Below, in pieces: positions 44,537-52,825 of a stretch of 64,000 nt of DNA (positions are counted from its first letter, which is position 1; every line of letters starts with the position of its first letter). The translations under genes were made by a program, and so were the position numbers. The stretch is from Deltaproteobacteria bacterium (GTDB taxonomy: Bacteria; Bdellovibrionota_B; Oligoflexia; Oligoflexales; CAIYRB01). The stretch lies in assembly GCA_016874735.1 (NCBI GenBank), contig VGTI01000001.1, forward strand, positions 124,001 through 188,000. Reading direction: 5' to 3'. The notes under the pieces are model-generated. The model was not told where the DNA came from and did no database searches. It worked only from the letters and a program-made list of their open reading frames with translations.

Positions 44537-45178
44537 ATGAAATCGATGAGTAGTCGCCATTGTTTCACAATCATGAGCGGACGATCGACCAGGGGAGCTG
44601 CCGACCGCTTCTGTGGGTGGACTGATCCCCCGTTGTCCGAGGATGGGCGAGCGCAGGTAATGGCGCGTCGGGTTGAATTGAGTCGCGAGGTGCGTAAGCT
44701 ACCCGCTATCTGGTATGTTTCCGACCGGCGGCGCGCTATCGAGACCTTTGAGGTTTTGACAGCAGGCACGCAGGTACCGATCCTGAGGATCGCGGATAAG
44801 CTGCGAGAGATCAATTTCGGAGTCTACGAGAATCTCACGTGGGAGGAACTGCCAGATGAATTTCAAAGGCAGTACGAGCTAGCCCTGACGGACCCACTGC
44901 GGCTCACCTTTCCAGAGGGTGAGTCCTTTCGCGACATGTGCGAGAGGGTATCGGCTCTGGCTTTGGACATCCTCTCTTATCAGGATGACGAGTCCGATGT
45001 TGGCGTGATAGGTCACCAGGGAAGCGTGCGACTCTGGCATTTGATGGCAGAGGAGCTTCCGCCGGAGCAGTTTTTTGCGGATACACCCGATCTCGGGCAG
45101 GGTAAATGGATTACGATCAGCGCATCCCAGGTTGCTCAGTGGCGCCACAGGCATTTGAGCACAATGACGGCGGGTTGA
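44537..45178 (+). CDS. Histidine-phosphatase-like protein lacking the RHG motif
   Basis: 213 residues of the phosphoglycerate mutase/histidine phosphatase superfamily: FCGWTDPPLSEDGRAQ, WYVSDRRRAIETFEVL (Arg), LREINFGVYENLTWEEL, FPEGESFRDMCERV (Glu) and VGVIGHQGSVR (second catalytic His 160). But the first motif, normally RHGET, reads MSGRST at residues 13-18, so the phospho-accepting His and its Arg are missing. The codons are clear; no frameshift is needed. It may be inactive, altered or regulatory. The next gene starts within or at its end. Confidence 0.8.
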   Translation: MKSMSSRHCFTIMSGRSTRGAADRFCGWTDPPLSEDGRAQVMARRVELSREVRKLPAIWYVSDRRRAIETFEVLTAGTQVPILRIADKLREINFGVYENLTWEELPDEFQRQYELALTDPLRLTFPEGESFRDMCERVSALALDILSYQDDESDVGVIGHQGSVRLWHLMAEELPPEQFFADTPDLGQGKWITISASQVAQWRHRHLSTMTAG

Positions 45179-45405
45179 ATGCCTCCTCCGCTGCTGGGCG
45201 TCAATGGCAGCAGTCGATCCCATCGCGCATGGCGGCCATTGGGTTCATCATTTTGATAGTAATGGGCAATTTCTGGTTAATTGACGCCCTATTAGGGGTG
45301 CCGGTGCAAGGCTGGATGCGGTTTGGCCTGCAAATTGGGACAACTTCGGTTTTTTTAGGCGCTACGGGTCTTTTAGTACGGGCCATCATCAGCATCTTCC
45401 GGTAG
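45175..45405 (+). CDS. Small membrane protein of unknown function
   Basis: Two membrane helices (MAAIGFIILIVMGNFWLIDALLG and FGLQIGTTSVFLGATGLLVRAIISIF) after a short polar N-terminus; 76 residues if translation starts at TTG 45175, which overlaps the TGA of the preceding gene. An in-frame ATG at 45106 would give 99 residues and a 73-base overlap; the choice is not secure. No family recognised. Confidence 0.55.
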   Translation: MNASSAAGRQWQQSIPSRMAAIGFIILIVMGNFWLIDALLGVPVQGWMRFGLQIGTTSVFLGATGLLVRAIISIFR

Positions 45406-45445
45406 TCGAGATGCAATGGGCTAATATTTGCGAGGCTGCCAAAAA

Positions 45446-46846
45446 ATGGCCAGTCGTTCTACATATGATAAAATTAAGGTCAGGCGTCAGATCGACCGAC
45501 AGCCTACCTGGGAGTCGGGGTATCCAATTCCTTCACGGGGTGACAAAGAATTGAAGTCTAAGAACGACAATAAATCAAAGCCAATGAGTCCGACGGTGAA
45601 AGCCTCGGTCAAGGCCACCGCATCGTCACCAGCGGCAAGGCCTAATCCCGCCACGAATGCTCCCATGCGGGGTATGAGTCGGTCACCGCAGCCCAATCCA
45701 GCCATGCAAATAAAACAGCAGCAGCCGATACAGCAAAATGACTCAGGTGAGGAATTCGACCTACAAAACACCCCAGCCTACCGGCTTCATCAGGCCTTGG
45801 CCAAGGCGCGGGGCAAAAAGCTGCTGATCTGTATCAAGGGCTATCCTGACCCAGACAATATTGGGACTTCTTTATGTCTCCAGTGGTTGGCACGTCACTA
45901 TGACATTAATACCACCATCATCCATTTCGAGGCTATTTCGCACCACGAGAACCGGGCATTGGTCAAAAAGCTCGATCTGGACATGATCGAATACGAGAAC
46001 AATTTTGATGTGTCCGGATTCGACTATTTTGCCGTCAATGATTCGCAAAATCCCGATTTGCCAATCAAACTGCCGGCAGATTGTAAGCTGCTAGCATTTG
46101 TTGATCACCACAAGACTCTCGGCACCGTTGAGGGTGAATTTGTCGATATTCGCGAGTCGTCTGGTTCGACCTCGGGAATCTACGGTGAGTATCTGATCGA
46201 GGGCCCCATCAATTTCCGTGGCAATTCTGTTGAGGAAAGTCGCATTGCCACGGCTCTAATGCACGGCATTCGCAGCGATACTGATAACTTTGTTAACGCA
46301 CAGCCAATCGATTACCGAGCCAGCGAATACTTCGCCCAGTTTGTGGATAAGGATTTGCTGTCGCTCATTTCGCACCAGTCAATTCCAGCAAAGACCATGG
46401 ATCTCACGCAGATTGCTCTCCAGAGGAAAGATATCCGCGGGACTTTCATGTTCTCGGGCGTAGGTTTTGTGCGGGACGAGGATCGGGACGGAATCGGACA
46501 GTGCGCCGATTACTTACTTCATAGAGAGGGAATCGACACGGTTGTAGTTTATGGAGTGGTTGGTAACCAGTTCATAGACGGCTCCCTTCGGACCAAATCT
46601 CACACGCTTGACCCTGATAAGTGGCTAAAAGACGTTTTTGGTGCCGACGAGGGCGGTAAGTACTACGGTGGCGGCCGCAAAGATAAGGGTGGATTTCAGA
46701 TCCCCATCGGGGTTTTTGCTAGGTGTAATGACCGCGAGCTACTCTGGATACTGATCAAAAAGACCATAGACGAACTCTTCTACCAGAAGATCGGTATCGA
46801 AGAGGACGCCAACATAGACAGCGATTTGGCCAGCCAAAAAGGCTAG
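45446..46846 (+). CDS. DHH-family phosphoesterase (NrnA-like)
   Basis: 466 residues from ATG 45446. Residues ~20-100 are a low-complexity Pro/Ser/Gln-rich extension not usual in NrnA. Then the DHH domain: KGYPDPDNIGTSLCLQW, FAVNDSQ, AFVDHHKT (the DHH), RSDTDNF, and the DHHA1 substrate-binding motif YYGGGRKDKGGFQIP. Such enzymes degrade short oligonucleotides or pAp. The first motif has Lys where most relatives have a metal-binding His. The stop overlaps that of dtd. Confidence 0.85.
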   Translation: MASRSTYDKIKVRRQIDRQPTWESGYPIPSRGDKELKSKNDNKSKPMSPTVKASVKATASSPAARPNPATNAPMRGMSRSPQPNPAMQIKQQQPIQQNDSGEEFDLQNTPAYRLHQALAKARGKKLLICIKGYPDPDNIGTSLCLQWLARHYDINTTIIHFEAISHHENRALVKKLDLDMIEYENNFDVSGFDYFAVNDSQNPDLPIKLPADCKLLAFVDHHKTLGTVEGEFVDIRESSGSTSGIYGEYLIEGPINFRGNSVEESRIATALMHGIRSDTDNFVNAQPIDYRASEYFAQFVDKDLLSLISHQSIPAKTMDLTQIALQRKDIRGTFMFSGVGFVRDEDRDGIGQCADYLLHREGIDTVVVYGVVGNQFIDGSLRTKSHTLDPDKWLKDVFGADEGGKYYGGGRKDKGGFQIPIGVFARCNDRELLWILIKKTIDELFYQKIGIEEDANIDSDLASQKG

Positions 46847-47295
46847 AGATCGCCTTCTGGATAGTTGAGGACGAAGGTAACCGGACCGTCATTGCGAAGG
46901 TCTACCTTCATATCTGCCCCAAACTGCCCGGTTGCTACTTGCAGGCCGGATTGCTTGGCAGCCGCAACGAAGTTTGAATAAACCCTGTTGGCAAGATCCG
47001 GCGCGGCAGCCTGAGTAAAGCTGGGGCGTCGCCCCTTACGGCAGTCAGCATACAATGTGAACTGACTGACCAGAAGTAGCTCCCCCTGGACGTCGCGGAT
47101 ACTAAGATTCATCTTGCCATTGGTGTCGTTGAAGGCACGAAGATGCAAAAGTTTGTCGAGCAGATGGTTGATCGTCGCATCGTCGTCGCCAGGATGGACA
47201 CCGATGAGCACTAACCAGCCATGGCCAATCCGGCCAATAATCTCGCCATGAACCTCGACGCTTGCTTGACTGACCCTTTGCAGTACAAGTCGCAT
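46843..47295 (-). CDS. dtd: D-aminoacyl-tRNA deacylase
   Basis: Removes D-amino acids or glycine wrongly attached to tRNA. 150 residues with RLVLQRVSQASVEV at the N-terminus, LLVSQFTLYADCRKGRRPSFTQAA (the SQFTL active-site box) and VDLRNDGPVTFVLNYP, with the cross-subunit GP motif (NDGPVTF), at the C-terminus. Complete and of normal length. Confidence 0.96.
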   Translation of the reverse strand: MRLVLQRVSQASVEVHGEIIGRIGHGWLVLIGVHPGDDDATINHLLDKLLHLRAFNDTNGKMNLSIRDVQGELLLVSQFTLYADCRKGRRPSFTQAAAPDLANRVYSNFVAAAKQSGLQVATGQFGADMKVDLRNDGPVTFVLNYPEGDL

Positions 47296-47331
47296 TTTAT
47301 TTCCCTTGCATTGGCATGAAATTATTGAATC

Positions 47332-47360
47332 TTGCCTTCATTGGATTGGGCACCTATAAA
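47332..47360 (+). promoter_or_regulatory. Sigma70-type promoter of folE
   Basis: TTGCCT (47332-47337), 17-base spacer, TATAAA (47355-47360), 32 bases before the folE ATG. Confidence 0.55.
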
Positions 47361-47391
47361 GGGTCCTCCAGGATCCAGATAGGGCGGCATT

Positions 47392-47964
47392 ATGGAACAA
47401 GCGAGCTACCAGTACCACTGTGAAAAACTGAAAGAGCTTCTGACCTCCCTGGGGGAGGACCCAGAGCGCGACGGGTTGCTGAAGACTCCGGGTCGGGTGA
47501 TCGACTCACTGCAGTTCCTCACATCTGGGTATACAGAGGATGTTGAGAGCGTTCTGACCGGAGCTCTATTCGACGTTGATTACCAAGATATGGTCGTCGT
47601 TCGTGATATTGAGATCTACAGCATGTGTGAGCATCACATGCTGCCATTTTACGGCCGGTGTCATGTCGGCTACATCCCACGAGACAAGGTAGTCGGGCTC
47701 TCCAAGCTACCGCGGGTCGTCGATATTTTCTCGCGGCGCTTGCAGGTACAGGAACGGCTGACGCATCAGATCTCTGAGGCGATTGAGCAGTATCTTAAGC
47801 CGCTGGGAGTGGGCGTAGTGGTGGAAGCCTACCATTTGTGTATGATGATGAGGGGCGTTACGAAGCAAAACTCGTTCACGTTGACGAGCTCGATGCGAGG
47901 GACGTTCCAAAATCTTGAGACAAGGAATGAGTTTTTTAGCCTTATCCGAAGCCAGAAGTTGTGA
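47392..47964 (+). CDS. folE: GTP cyclohydrolase I
   Basis: First enzyme of folate (and pteridine) synthesis, GTP to dihydroneopterin triphosphate. 190 residues. [21 protein letters not shown], the zinc motif [42 protein letters not shown], and the third zinc ligand in [12 protein letters not shown] are intact. Confidence 0.97.
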   Translation: MEQASYQYHCEKLKELLTSLGEDPERDGLLKTPGRVIDSLQFLTSGYTEDVESVLTGALFDVDYQDMVVVRDIEIYSMCEHHMLPFYGRCHVGYIPRDKVVGLSKLPRVVDIFSRRLQVQERLTHQISEAIEQYLKPLGVGVVVEAYHLCMMMRGVTKQNSFTLTSSMRGTFQNLETRNEFFSLIRSQKL

Positions 47965-47967
47965 TTC

Positions 47968-48636
47968 ATGGGAATGCATCTTTACACTTATGACGACCCA
48001 CCAGCTGAGCGTGATGTCAGCCGGGCTGTTCGTGTCCTGACGGATTCAGGGGTACTCTCGTACCCTAATGATCTTAATTGGGCATTCGGGTGTGATGCAG
48101 CTAGTGCAAAGGCTCTTGATAGAATTTACATGCTAAAGCCAACTCACCCGCGTGAGTTGCCATTTAGCCTACTGTGCAGTTCTATTTCTATGGCTGCGGA
48201 ATATGCTGTGATCGATAACGCGGCGTATCGAGTGCTGCGAAAGGCGTGGCCAGGTCCTTTTACCGTGTTGCTTAATGCGACTAAGCAGCTGCCACGTCAG
48301 CTCAAGGATAAACGTCGCGTCGTCGGTATTCGTATTCCGACCAGTAACTTGCTGCGCACTATTATCGAGCGTTTCGGCCAGCCCATAGCTACCACCTCGA
48401 TACCCCCGATTAAGTTGAAATCTGCCATGAGCTCCGATCCACAGCCGCCTCGCTTCGGTTACGAGGTATTTGAATCCTACGGGCATGCGATTGATCTGGT
48501 TCTAGATCTTGGAGCAGAGCTCCCTGGACTCGAATCGACGATCATCGATCTAACCTCAGGGCATCCAGAAATTGTGCGACTGGGCGCCGGTGACCCTAGC
48601 CTTTTCCATGCGGGAACCTCACCAAATCGTGACTGA
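47968..48636 (+). CDS. YrdC/Sua5-domain protein, YciO-like
   Basis: 222 residues of the Sua5/YrdC/YciO superfamily. LSYPNDLNWAFGCDAASAKALDRIYMLK corresponds to the nucleotide-binding beginning, PFSLLCSSIS and WPGPFTVLLNATKQLPRQL follow, then VGIRIPTSN and a late GLESTIIDLTSG with the usual STIIDL motif. The distances and PFSLLC segment look closer to YciO than to the tRNA threonylcarbamoyl-AMP synthase TsaC; function uncertain. 3 bases after folE. Confidence 0.85.
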   Translation: MGMHLYTYDDPPAERDVSRAVRVLTDSGVLSYPNDLNWAFGCDAASAKALDRIYMLKPTHPRELPFSLLCSSISMAAEYAVIDNAAYRVLRKAWPGPFTVLLNATKQLPRQLKDKRRVVGIRIPTSNLLRTIIERFGQPIATTSIPPIKLKSAMSSDPQPPRFGYEVFESYGHAIDLVLDLGAELPGLESTIIDLTSGHPEIVRLGAGDPSLFHAGTSPNRD

Positions 48637-49252
48637 GGCACATAATCCTTTTCCCTGTCCGACCTCATTAGAAAGAGTGCTCTTGCGGGCACTAGCTTCT
48701 ATAGGGCGGCAATGTTACGAGCTTGGGTGGTGTCCGGGAACCGCGGGTAACTTTTCCTTGCGAGGGTCGCGCGGTCTTTGCTGGGTGAGCCGCACTGGTA
48801 TCGGCAAAGCTAGACTGGGAGCCGACGATTTTGTGCCTATTTGGCTAGCGACTGGCTCTAGTGTCATGCCTGGCGCATCGGCGGCCTCTCTGGAGGCTGC
48901 AGTTCACTTGGCGATTTATGGGCTGAGGCCAGAGGCGCGCGCTGTGGTTCACGCCCATCCTCCGGCTACGGTGGCACGCAGTGTCATGCATGAAGTTCTA
49001 GAGTTTAAGGAAGCAGAGATGCAAAAGGCTCTAGGTGCTCCCACGCATTTGAAATCGGTGGGTATACCTGTTATAGCCAATCCGGCGACGATCTCCCTTG
49101 GTGAAATGGTCGCTGCGTTACAGCCACTTACTAACTTAAATTATGGTGCCCTGGTTCTGCGTGGCCACGGAACTTATGCTTGGGGGGAAACTCCCGAGGC
49201 GGCGATGGATCGCATTGAGGCGCTCGAATTTTTATGCCAGACCAGCGTTTAG
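48608..49252 (+). CDS. Class II aldolase family, methylthioribulose-1-phosphate dehydratase-like (MtnB)
   Basis: 214 residues from ATG 48608, inside the end of the previous gene. Zinc enzyme fold of the class II aldolase/adducin family: ELGWCPGTAGNFSLR, VSRTGIGKARLGADDFV, HAHPPATVARS (zinc His pair) and RGHGTYAWG (third His). The combination GW-PGTAGNFS with SRTGIGK matches MtnB of the methionine salvage pathway, though no other mtn gene is nearby. metK in the same window produces the AdoMet whose by-product that pathway recycles. Confidence 0.8.
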   Translation: MREPHQIVTEAHNPFPCPTSLERVLLRALASIGRQCYELGWCPGTAGNFSLRGSRGLCWVSRTGIGKARLGADDFVPIWLATGSSVMPGASAASLEAAVHLAIYGLRPEARAVVHAHPPATVARSVMHEVLEFKEAEMQKALGAPTHLKSVGIPVIANPATISLGEMVAALQPLTNLNYGALVLRGHGTYAWGETPEAAMDRIEALEFLCQTSV

Positions 49253-49896
49253 ACTATCTGCGTATTCTTTATGTAGGCACCCTAGATTACGAGCAAGCTT
49301 TGCGGGTGCAGGAGCTAACGCATCAAGCGGTCACGACCAGCCAAGCGCCCCCGACGATCATTGTCGTGCAGCACCATCCCGTCCTGACTTTGGGCAAACA
49401 TGCAGATCACAAGTTTCTTAAGCTAGCCCTATCGGCATTTAAAGATCTTGGGGTTGATGTAGTCCAAACAGATCGCGGTGGCGAGGTTACGGCCCACATG
49501 CCTGGGCAGTTGGTTCTGTATCCGATCATCCGTCTAGCCACGTTCAAATTGACGCCTAGGAGCTGGGTCGAAGTCCTAGAGCAGTCTGTGATTGAGGCCT
49601 TGGCTCAATTCGGGATTTCCGCCGCAACCGACCCCATAAACCCAGGTGTATGGGTTAAAAATCAAAAGATATGTGCCATCGGCATTCGGATCAAAGACCG
49701 GACTAGTGTCCATGGCATTGCGCTAAATGTGTCTAATAATCTTGAGCTTTTTGATAAAATTGTACCCTGCGGCATTCCAGATCGGGGTGTTACGTCTATG
49801 GCAAACTGCCTAGAAAAGGTGCCGACACTTGCGGAGACGGCATCTGTATTGCTTGACATATTGAGCGGGATGCTGCTATCGCGCGCAAGGGTCTAG
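49234..49896 (+). CDS. lipB: Lipoate-protein ligase B (octanoyltransferase)
   Basis: Transfers octanoyl from acyl carrier protein to lipoate-dependent enzymes. 220 residues; TLGKHADHKFL, DRGGEVTAHMPGQLVLYPI, the catalytic Lys in GVWVKNQKICAIGIR and catalytic Cys in VPCGIPDRGVTSM are present. The ATG overlaps the MtnB-like gene by 19 bases. lipA is not in the window. Confidence 0.95.
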   Translation: MPDQRLDYLRILYVGTLDYEQALRVQELTHQAVTTSQAPPTIIVVQHHPVLTLGKHADHKFLKLALSAFKDLGVDVVQTDRGGEVTAHMPGQLVLYPIIRLATFKLTPRSWVEVLEQSVIEALAQFGISAATDPINPGVWVKNQKICAIGIRIKDRTSVHGIALNVSNNLELFDKIVPCGIPDRGVTSMANCLEKVPTLAETASVLLDILSGMLLSRARV

Positions 49897-49908
49897 ATTC
49901 ACTGCCGC

Positions 49909-49937
49909 TTGCAATAGCACCAAATAGGCTCTACAAT
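49909..49937 (+). promoter_or_regulatory. Sigma70-type promoter
   Basis: TTGCAA (49909-49914), 17-base spacer, TACAAT (49932-49937), ahead of the small Cys-motif gene at 49980. Confidence 0.55.
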
Positions 49938-49979
49938 TAAAATTATAGATTTCAAGTAAAATATTTTTAGGGAGTCGCG

Positions 49980-50297
49980 ATGGTCGACGATAGCCTACGG
50001 GCAGTCGCTACACCGCAAAAGCACGGTACTGACGATGACCAGGTGGTCGCGCCAGCGCTGGCTATCGCAAACAACATCCCTGAATGCTGCATGGCGACCA
50101 TCCAGGAGCATGTGCGCTACAACCCGATGATGGTTTGCGGACATTGTAAGAATATCATCAAATGCTTCGATAATGAGCGTGCCTTCCAGAATTACCTGAC
50201 TTTTTGTCAGTCACGACGTCGCAATGTCCTTACCGGTTTGGTAAACGAGCATTGGACGGTTGCTTTTCGCTCCTACGAGACCTTTCACAGCCGCTGA
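49980..50297 (+). CDS. Small cysteine-motif protein of unknown function (105 aa)
   Basis: Own promoter and AGGGAG ribosome site. Soluble, with CGHCKNIIKC near the middle (residues ~55-64) and other cysteines (PECCMAT, FCQSRRR), which could bind zinc or form a redox pair. Family not recognised. Convergent with the CtpA-like protease gene. Confidence 0.7.
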   Translation: MVDDSLRAVATPQKHGTDDDQVVAPALAIANNIPECCMATIQEHVRYNPMMVCGHCKNIIKCFDNERAFQNYLTFCQSRRRNVLTGLVNEHWTVAFRSYETFHSR

Positions 50298-50304
50298 AAT
50301 AGTC

Positions 50305-51780
50305 TCAGCGCGAGGGTTGTTGGTCGGATCCGTCCAATATGACCTTGGGCGGCAATTTCTCCTCGGGGCGCGCAGAGGAGCGCTGCTGTTCGAATCGTGT
50401 CCAGCTCTTCAGGTAAGTGAATGCCGTCACGAGCTGGTAGTCCGAGCGCAGGGGTTCCGGCCATTTACTCACCTGGGTAGCGATGGCCGACTCTTTGGCT
50501 AGGTCGCTCAAATCGTTACTGGTGATGTGACCCTCGAGGTCGGACTCTTTCCTGGCGTCGTCGTCATTTTCTCTACGTTGTTTGTTGCCGCTGGAGTCAG
50601 AGGCAGTGGTAACGGATTTGTCCTTTTTTGCACGCGTCGGAACCAGGATATCCGGTGTGATGCCCTTGGCCTGAATTGAGCGATCCTTCGGCGTATAGTA
50701 GCGAGCCACCGTAAATTTTAGTCCTGAGCCGTCTGGCAGTGACACCAGAGTTTGAACCGAGCCCTTACCAAAGGTCGTCGTTCCCATGATCACTGCGCGT
50801 TCATGGTCCTGGAGGGCGCCGGCGACAATTTCAGAGGCACTGGCGGAACCACCATTAACTAACACCACAAGGGGAAAACCTATATGAGCTCCCCTTTTTG
50901 ACGCGAATTCTCTTTCAACCCGCGATCTATCGCGTCCAACAGTGGAAACTATAACCCCACTGTCTATGAACAGGTCACAAACTCTGACTGCCTGATCGAG
51001 TAGGCCCCCTGGGTTGTCCCTAAGGTCTAGTACAAGTCCGCGTAAAGATTTCTTCTGACTTGCGAGAAAATTGGTAAGTTCCTCGCCGGTATTCTCCTGA
51101 AAACTTGCAATCCTTGCATAGTGAATGCCATCGGCCAGCACCTCTCCTCTCACCGATTTAACTTTGATGATCTCTCGAGTTAATTCAAAGTTTAGTGGGT
51201 CTTTGACACCCTCCCTGCGGATGGTTAGTCGCAGTACGGAGCCAGGCTCACCGCGCATAAATTCAACGGCATCAGTATTTTTAAGTTTAGTGAGCTCCCT
51301 ACCATCCACGGCGATGATCTCATCGCCGGCTTTAACTCCGGCAGTGAATGCTGGTGTGTCCTCGATGGGAGATACGACGATCAGCTTCTGATTTTCCTGA
51401 GAAACGATAATTCCGACACCGCCAAACTTACCTTGAGTGTCACTTGTGAGTTGCTCGAAAGCCTTTTTCGGTAAAAGCACAGTGTGCGGATCTAGTTTCT
51501 CTATGATGCCACGCAGAGCGTTGGTGCTCATCTCGCCGAGCTTTACCTTGTCTTCGTCAACATACATCGTCTCTAGGTAGAACATCCCACGTGCTAATGT
51601 TTCGAGAGGTTGGTAGCGCTTATCAAGCTTGATACTTGGTGCGGCCTCGGGCGCTGCTGTCAGCGAAGCAGCATGCAAACATAAGTTTAGCAGACCGAGT
51701 TTAGTCAAAGAGCTAAGCCAGTTAGTGTGAGCAGGTGTAAGCAACTGGTTGCCCCCTAGTTGTCTCTCGAAAATTAGCAA
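50305..51780 (-). CDS. ctpA: S41 carboxy-terminal processing protease (CtpA-like)
   Basis: 491 residues, exported (signal-like segment LTKLGLLNLCLHAASLTAAPEA). PDZ domain (~110-200; GVGIIVSQENQKLIVVSPIEDTPAFTAGVKAGDEIIAVDG) and S41 peptidase with LVLDLRDNPGGLL, VLVNGGSASASEIVAGALQDH (catalytic Ser) and TFGKGSVQTLVSL (Lys). Cleaves C-terminal tails of envelope proteins. TTG start; the true start may be 20-25 residues later. The C-terminal ~120 residues are acidic and variable. The TPR lipoprotein gene is upstream, 65 bases away. Confidence 0.93.
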   Translation of the reverse strand: MLIFERQLGGNQLLTPAHTNWLSSLTKLGLLNLCLHAASLTAAPEAAPSIKLDKRYQPLETLARGMFYLETMYVDEDKVKLGEMSTNALRGIIEKLDPHTVLLPKKAFEQLTSDTQGKFGGVGIIVSQENQKLIVVSPIEDTPAFTAGVKAGDEIIAVDGRELTKLKNTDAVEFMRGEPGSVLRLTIRREGVKDPLNFELTREIIKVKSVRGEVLADGIHYARIASFQENTGEELTNFLASQKKSLRGLVLDLRDNPGGLLDQAVRVCDLFIDSGVIVSTVGRDRSRVEREFASKRGAHIGFPLVVLVNGGSASASEIVAGALQDHERAVIMGTTTFGKGSVQTLVSLPDGSGLKFTVARYYTPKDRSIQAKGITPDILVPTRAKKDKSVTTASDSSGNKQRRENDDDARKESDLEGHITSNDLSDLAKESAIATQVSKWPEPLRSDYQLVTAFTYLKSWTRFEQQRSSARPEEKLPPKVILDGSDQQPSR

Positions 51781-51845
51781 TCTACTCGGGATGGTTTTTA
51801 AAAGTTAGCGCATGGTGCCCGTCTTTGCCAAGTGCCAAGCTGTCG

Positions 51846-52685
51846 TCAGCCTCGGGCCGCTCCGTTGGTATCCCCTGCAGTGAGCTGCGAGTAGAGGGAC
51901 TTGGCCCTACTTTTATCATCAGCATTGATGCCGTCAGTCTTACCATATTTGATGAGTAATTTCTGGGCTTCAAGCGTTTGCCCTTTGCGGACGTAAAGAC
52001 TGGCGAGCGATTGCACTGGTTCGAAACAGATCAGGCAGTAGTCGACGGCCTTTTGATACGACTGAATTGCCAGTGCTTGACGATTTGAGTTCTCGTAAAT
52101 GTGAGCTAGTTCCAAGTGCGATAGGAAAAAAGTTGGATTCTCATCCAGCGCTCGTTTCAACCATGTTTCTGCTTGAGAAAACTTGCGGTCCTTGGAGTAA
52201 GCAAATCCCAAATTGTGAAACAGGCGCTCGCGGTAGGGGTAATTTTGTTTTTCTGCATCGATGATGAGTTGATTTAGCAGCTTCACAGCCCGACTCAGGT
52301 CGCCGGAACTAATGAGTGCCGAACTAAGATTGAGGCCTGTGGCGACGTTTTTATCGATCTTGTACGCAATTTGGAATTCTTTGATAGCTCGCGGGTTATT
52401 CCTCAAGGATAGCTGGGTTAGCCCCATCAAATTATGCATACTTGGATCGTCCGGGTGTTGCCTCAGAAGATAGCGTAGGCTACTGAGGGCGGCTTCGGGT
52501 TTACCCGAGTCCAGTGCCTCACGGACGATTTGGCGTTGGGACTCAACGACCGCGTCCTCAGCCTCTTTCGCGGTGCCGGCTGTTTGACACCCAGACAGTG
52601 CGGAGATTAGACTGAAAATGGTACCTAGCGTAGTGACTTTGATTTGGAGTGTGAGGCTCGGTCCAAAACTTTGCTGTCCAGACAT
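51846..52685 (-). CDS. TPR lipoprotein (PilF/PilW-like)
   Basis: 279 residues with lipoprotein signal ending SALSGC. About five TPR units (e.g. LRYLLRQHPDDPSMHNLMGLTQLSLRNNPRAIKEFQIAYKIDKN, YRERLFHNLGFAYSKDRKFSQAETWLKRAL, ELAHIYENSNRQALAIQSYQKAV). The arrangement is like PilF/PilW or other outer-membrane TPR lipoproteins; no pilus genes lie near, so no specific role is assigned. Divergent from the RodZ-like gene and upstream of ctpA. Confidence 0.8.
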   Translation of the reverse strand: MSGQQSFGPSLTLQIKVTTLGTIFSLISALSGCQTAGTAKEAEDAVVESQRQIVREALDSGKPEAALSSLRYLLRQHPDDPSMHNLMGLTQLSLRNNPRAIKEFQIAYKIDKNVATGLNLSSALISSGDLSRAVKLLNQLIIDAEKQNYPYRERLFHNLGFAYSKDRKFSQAETWLKRALDENPTFFLSHLELAHIYENSNRQALAIQSYQKAVDYCLICFEPVQSLASLYVRKGQTLEAQKLLIKYGKTDGINADDKSRAKSLYSQLTAGDTNGAARG

Positions 52686-52825
52686 GAGTTAACCTCGTGA
52701 TCGGATGGGCGGAGAGGTCTAGGAGGGTCGTCGTCACTACTGTCAAGTTTAGCAGATATGCCGAGCCAGCGGAAATTGCCGACCCGATAGTGAATAATCG
52801 CGCGGCTTCGACGGAAGGATAGGGC

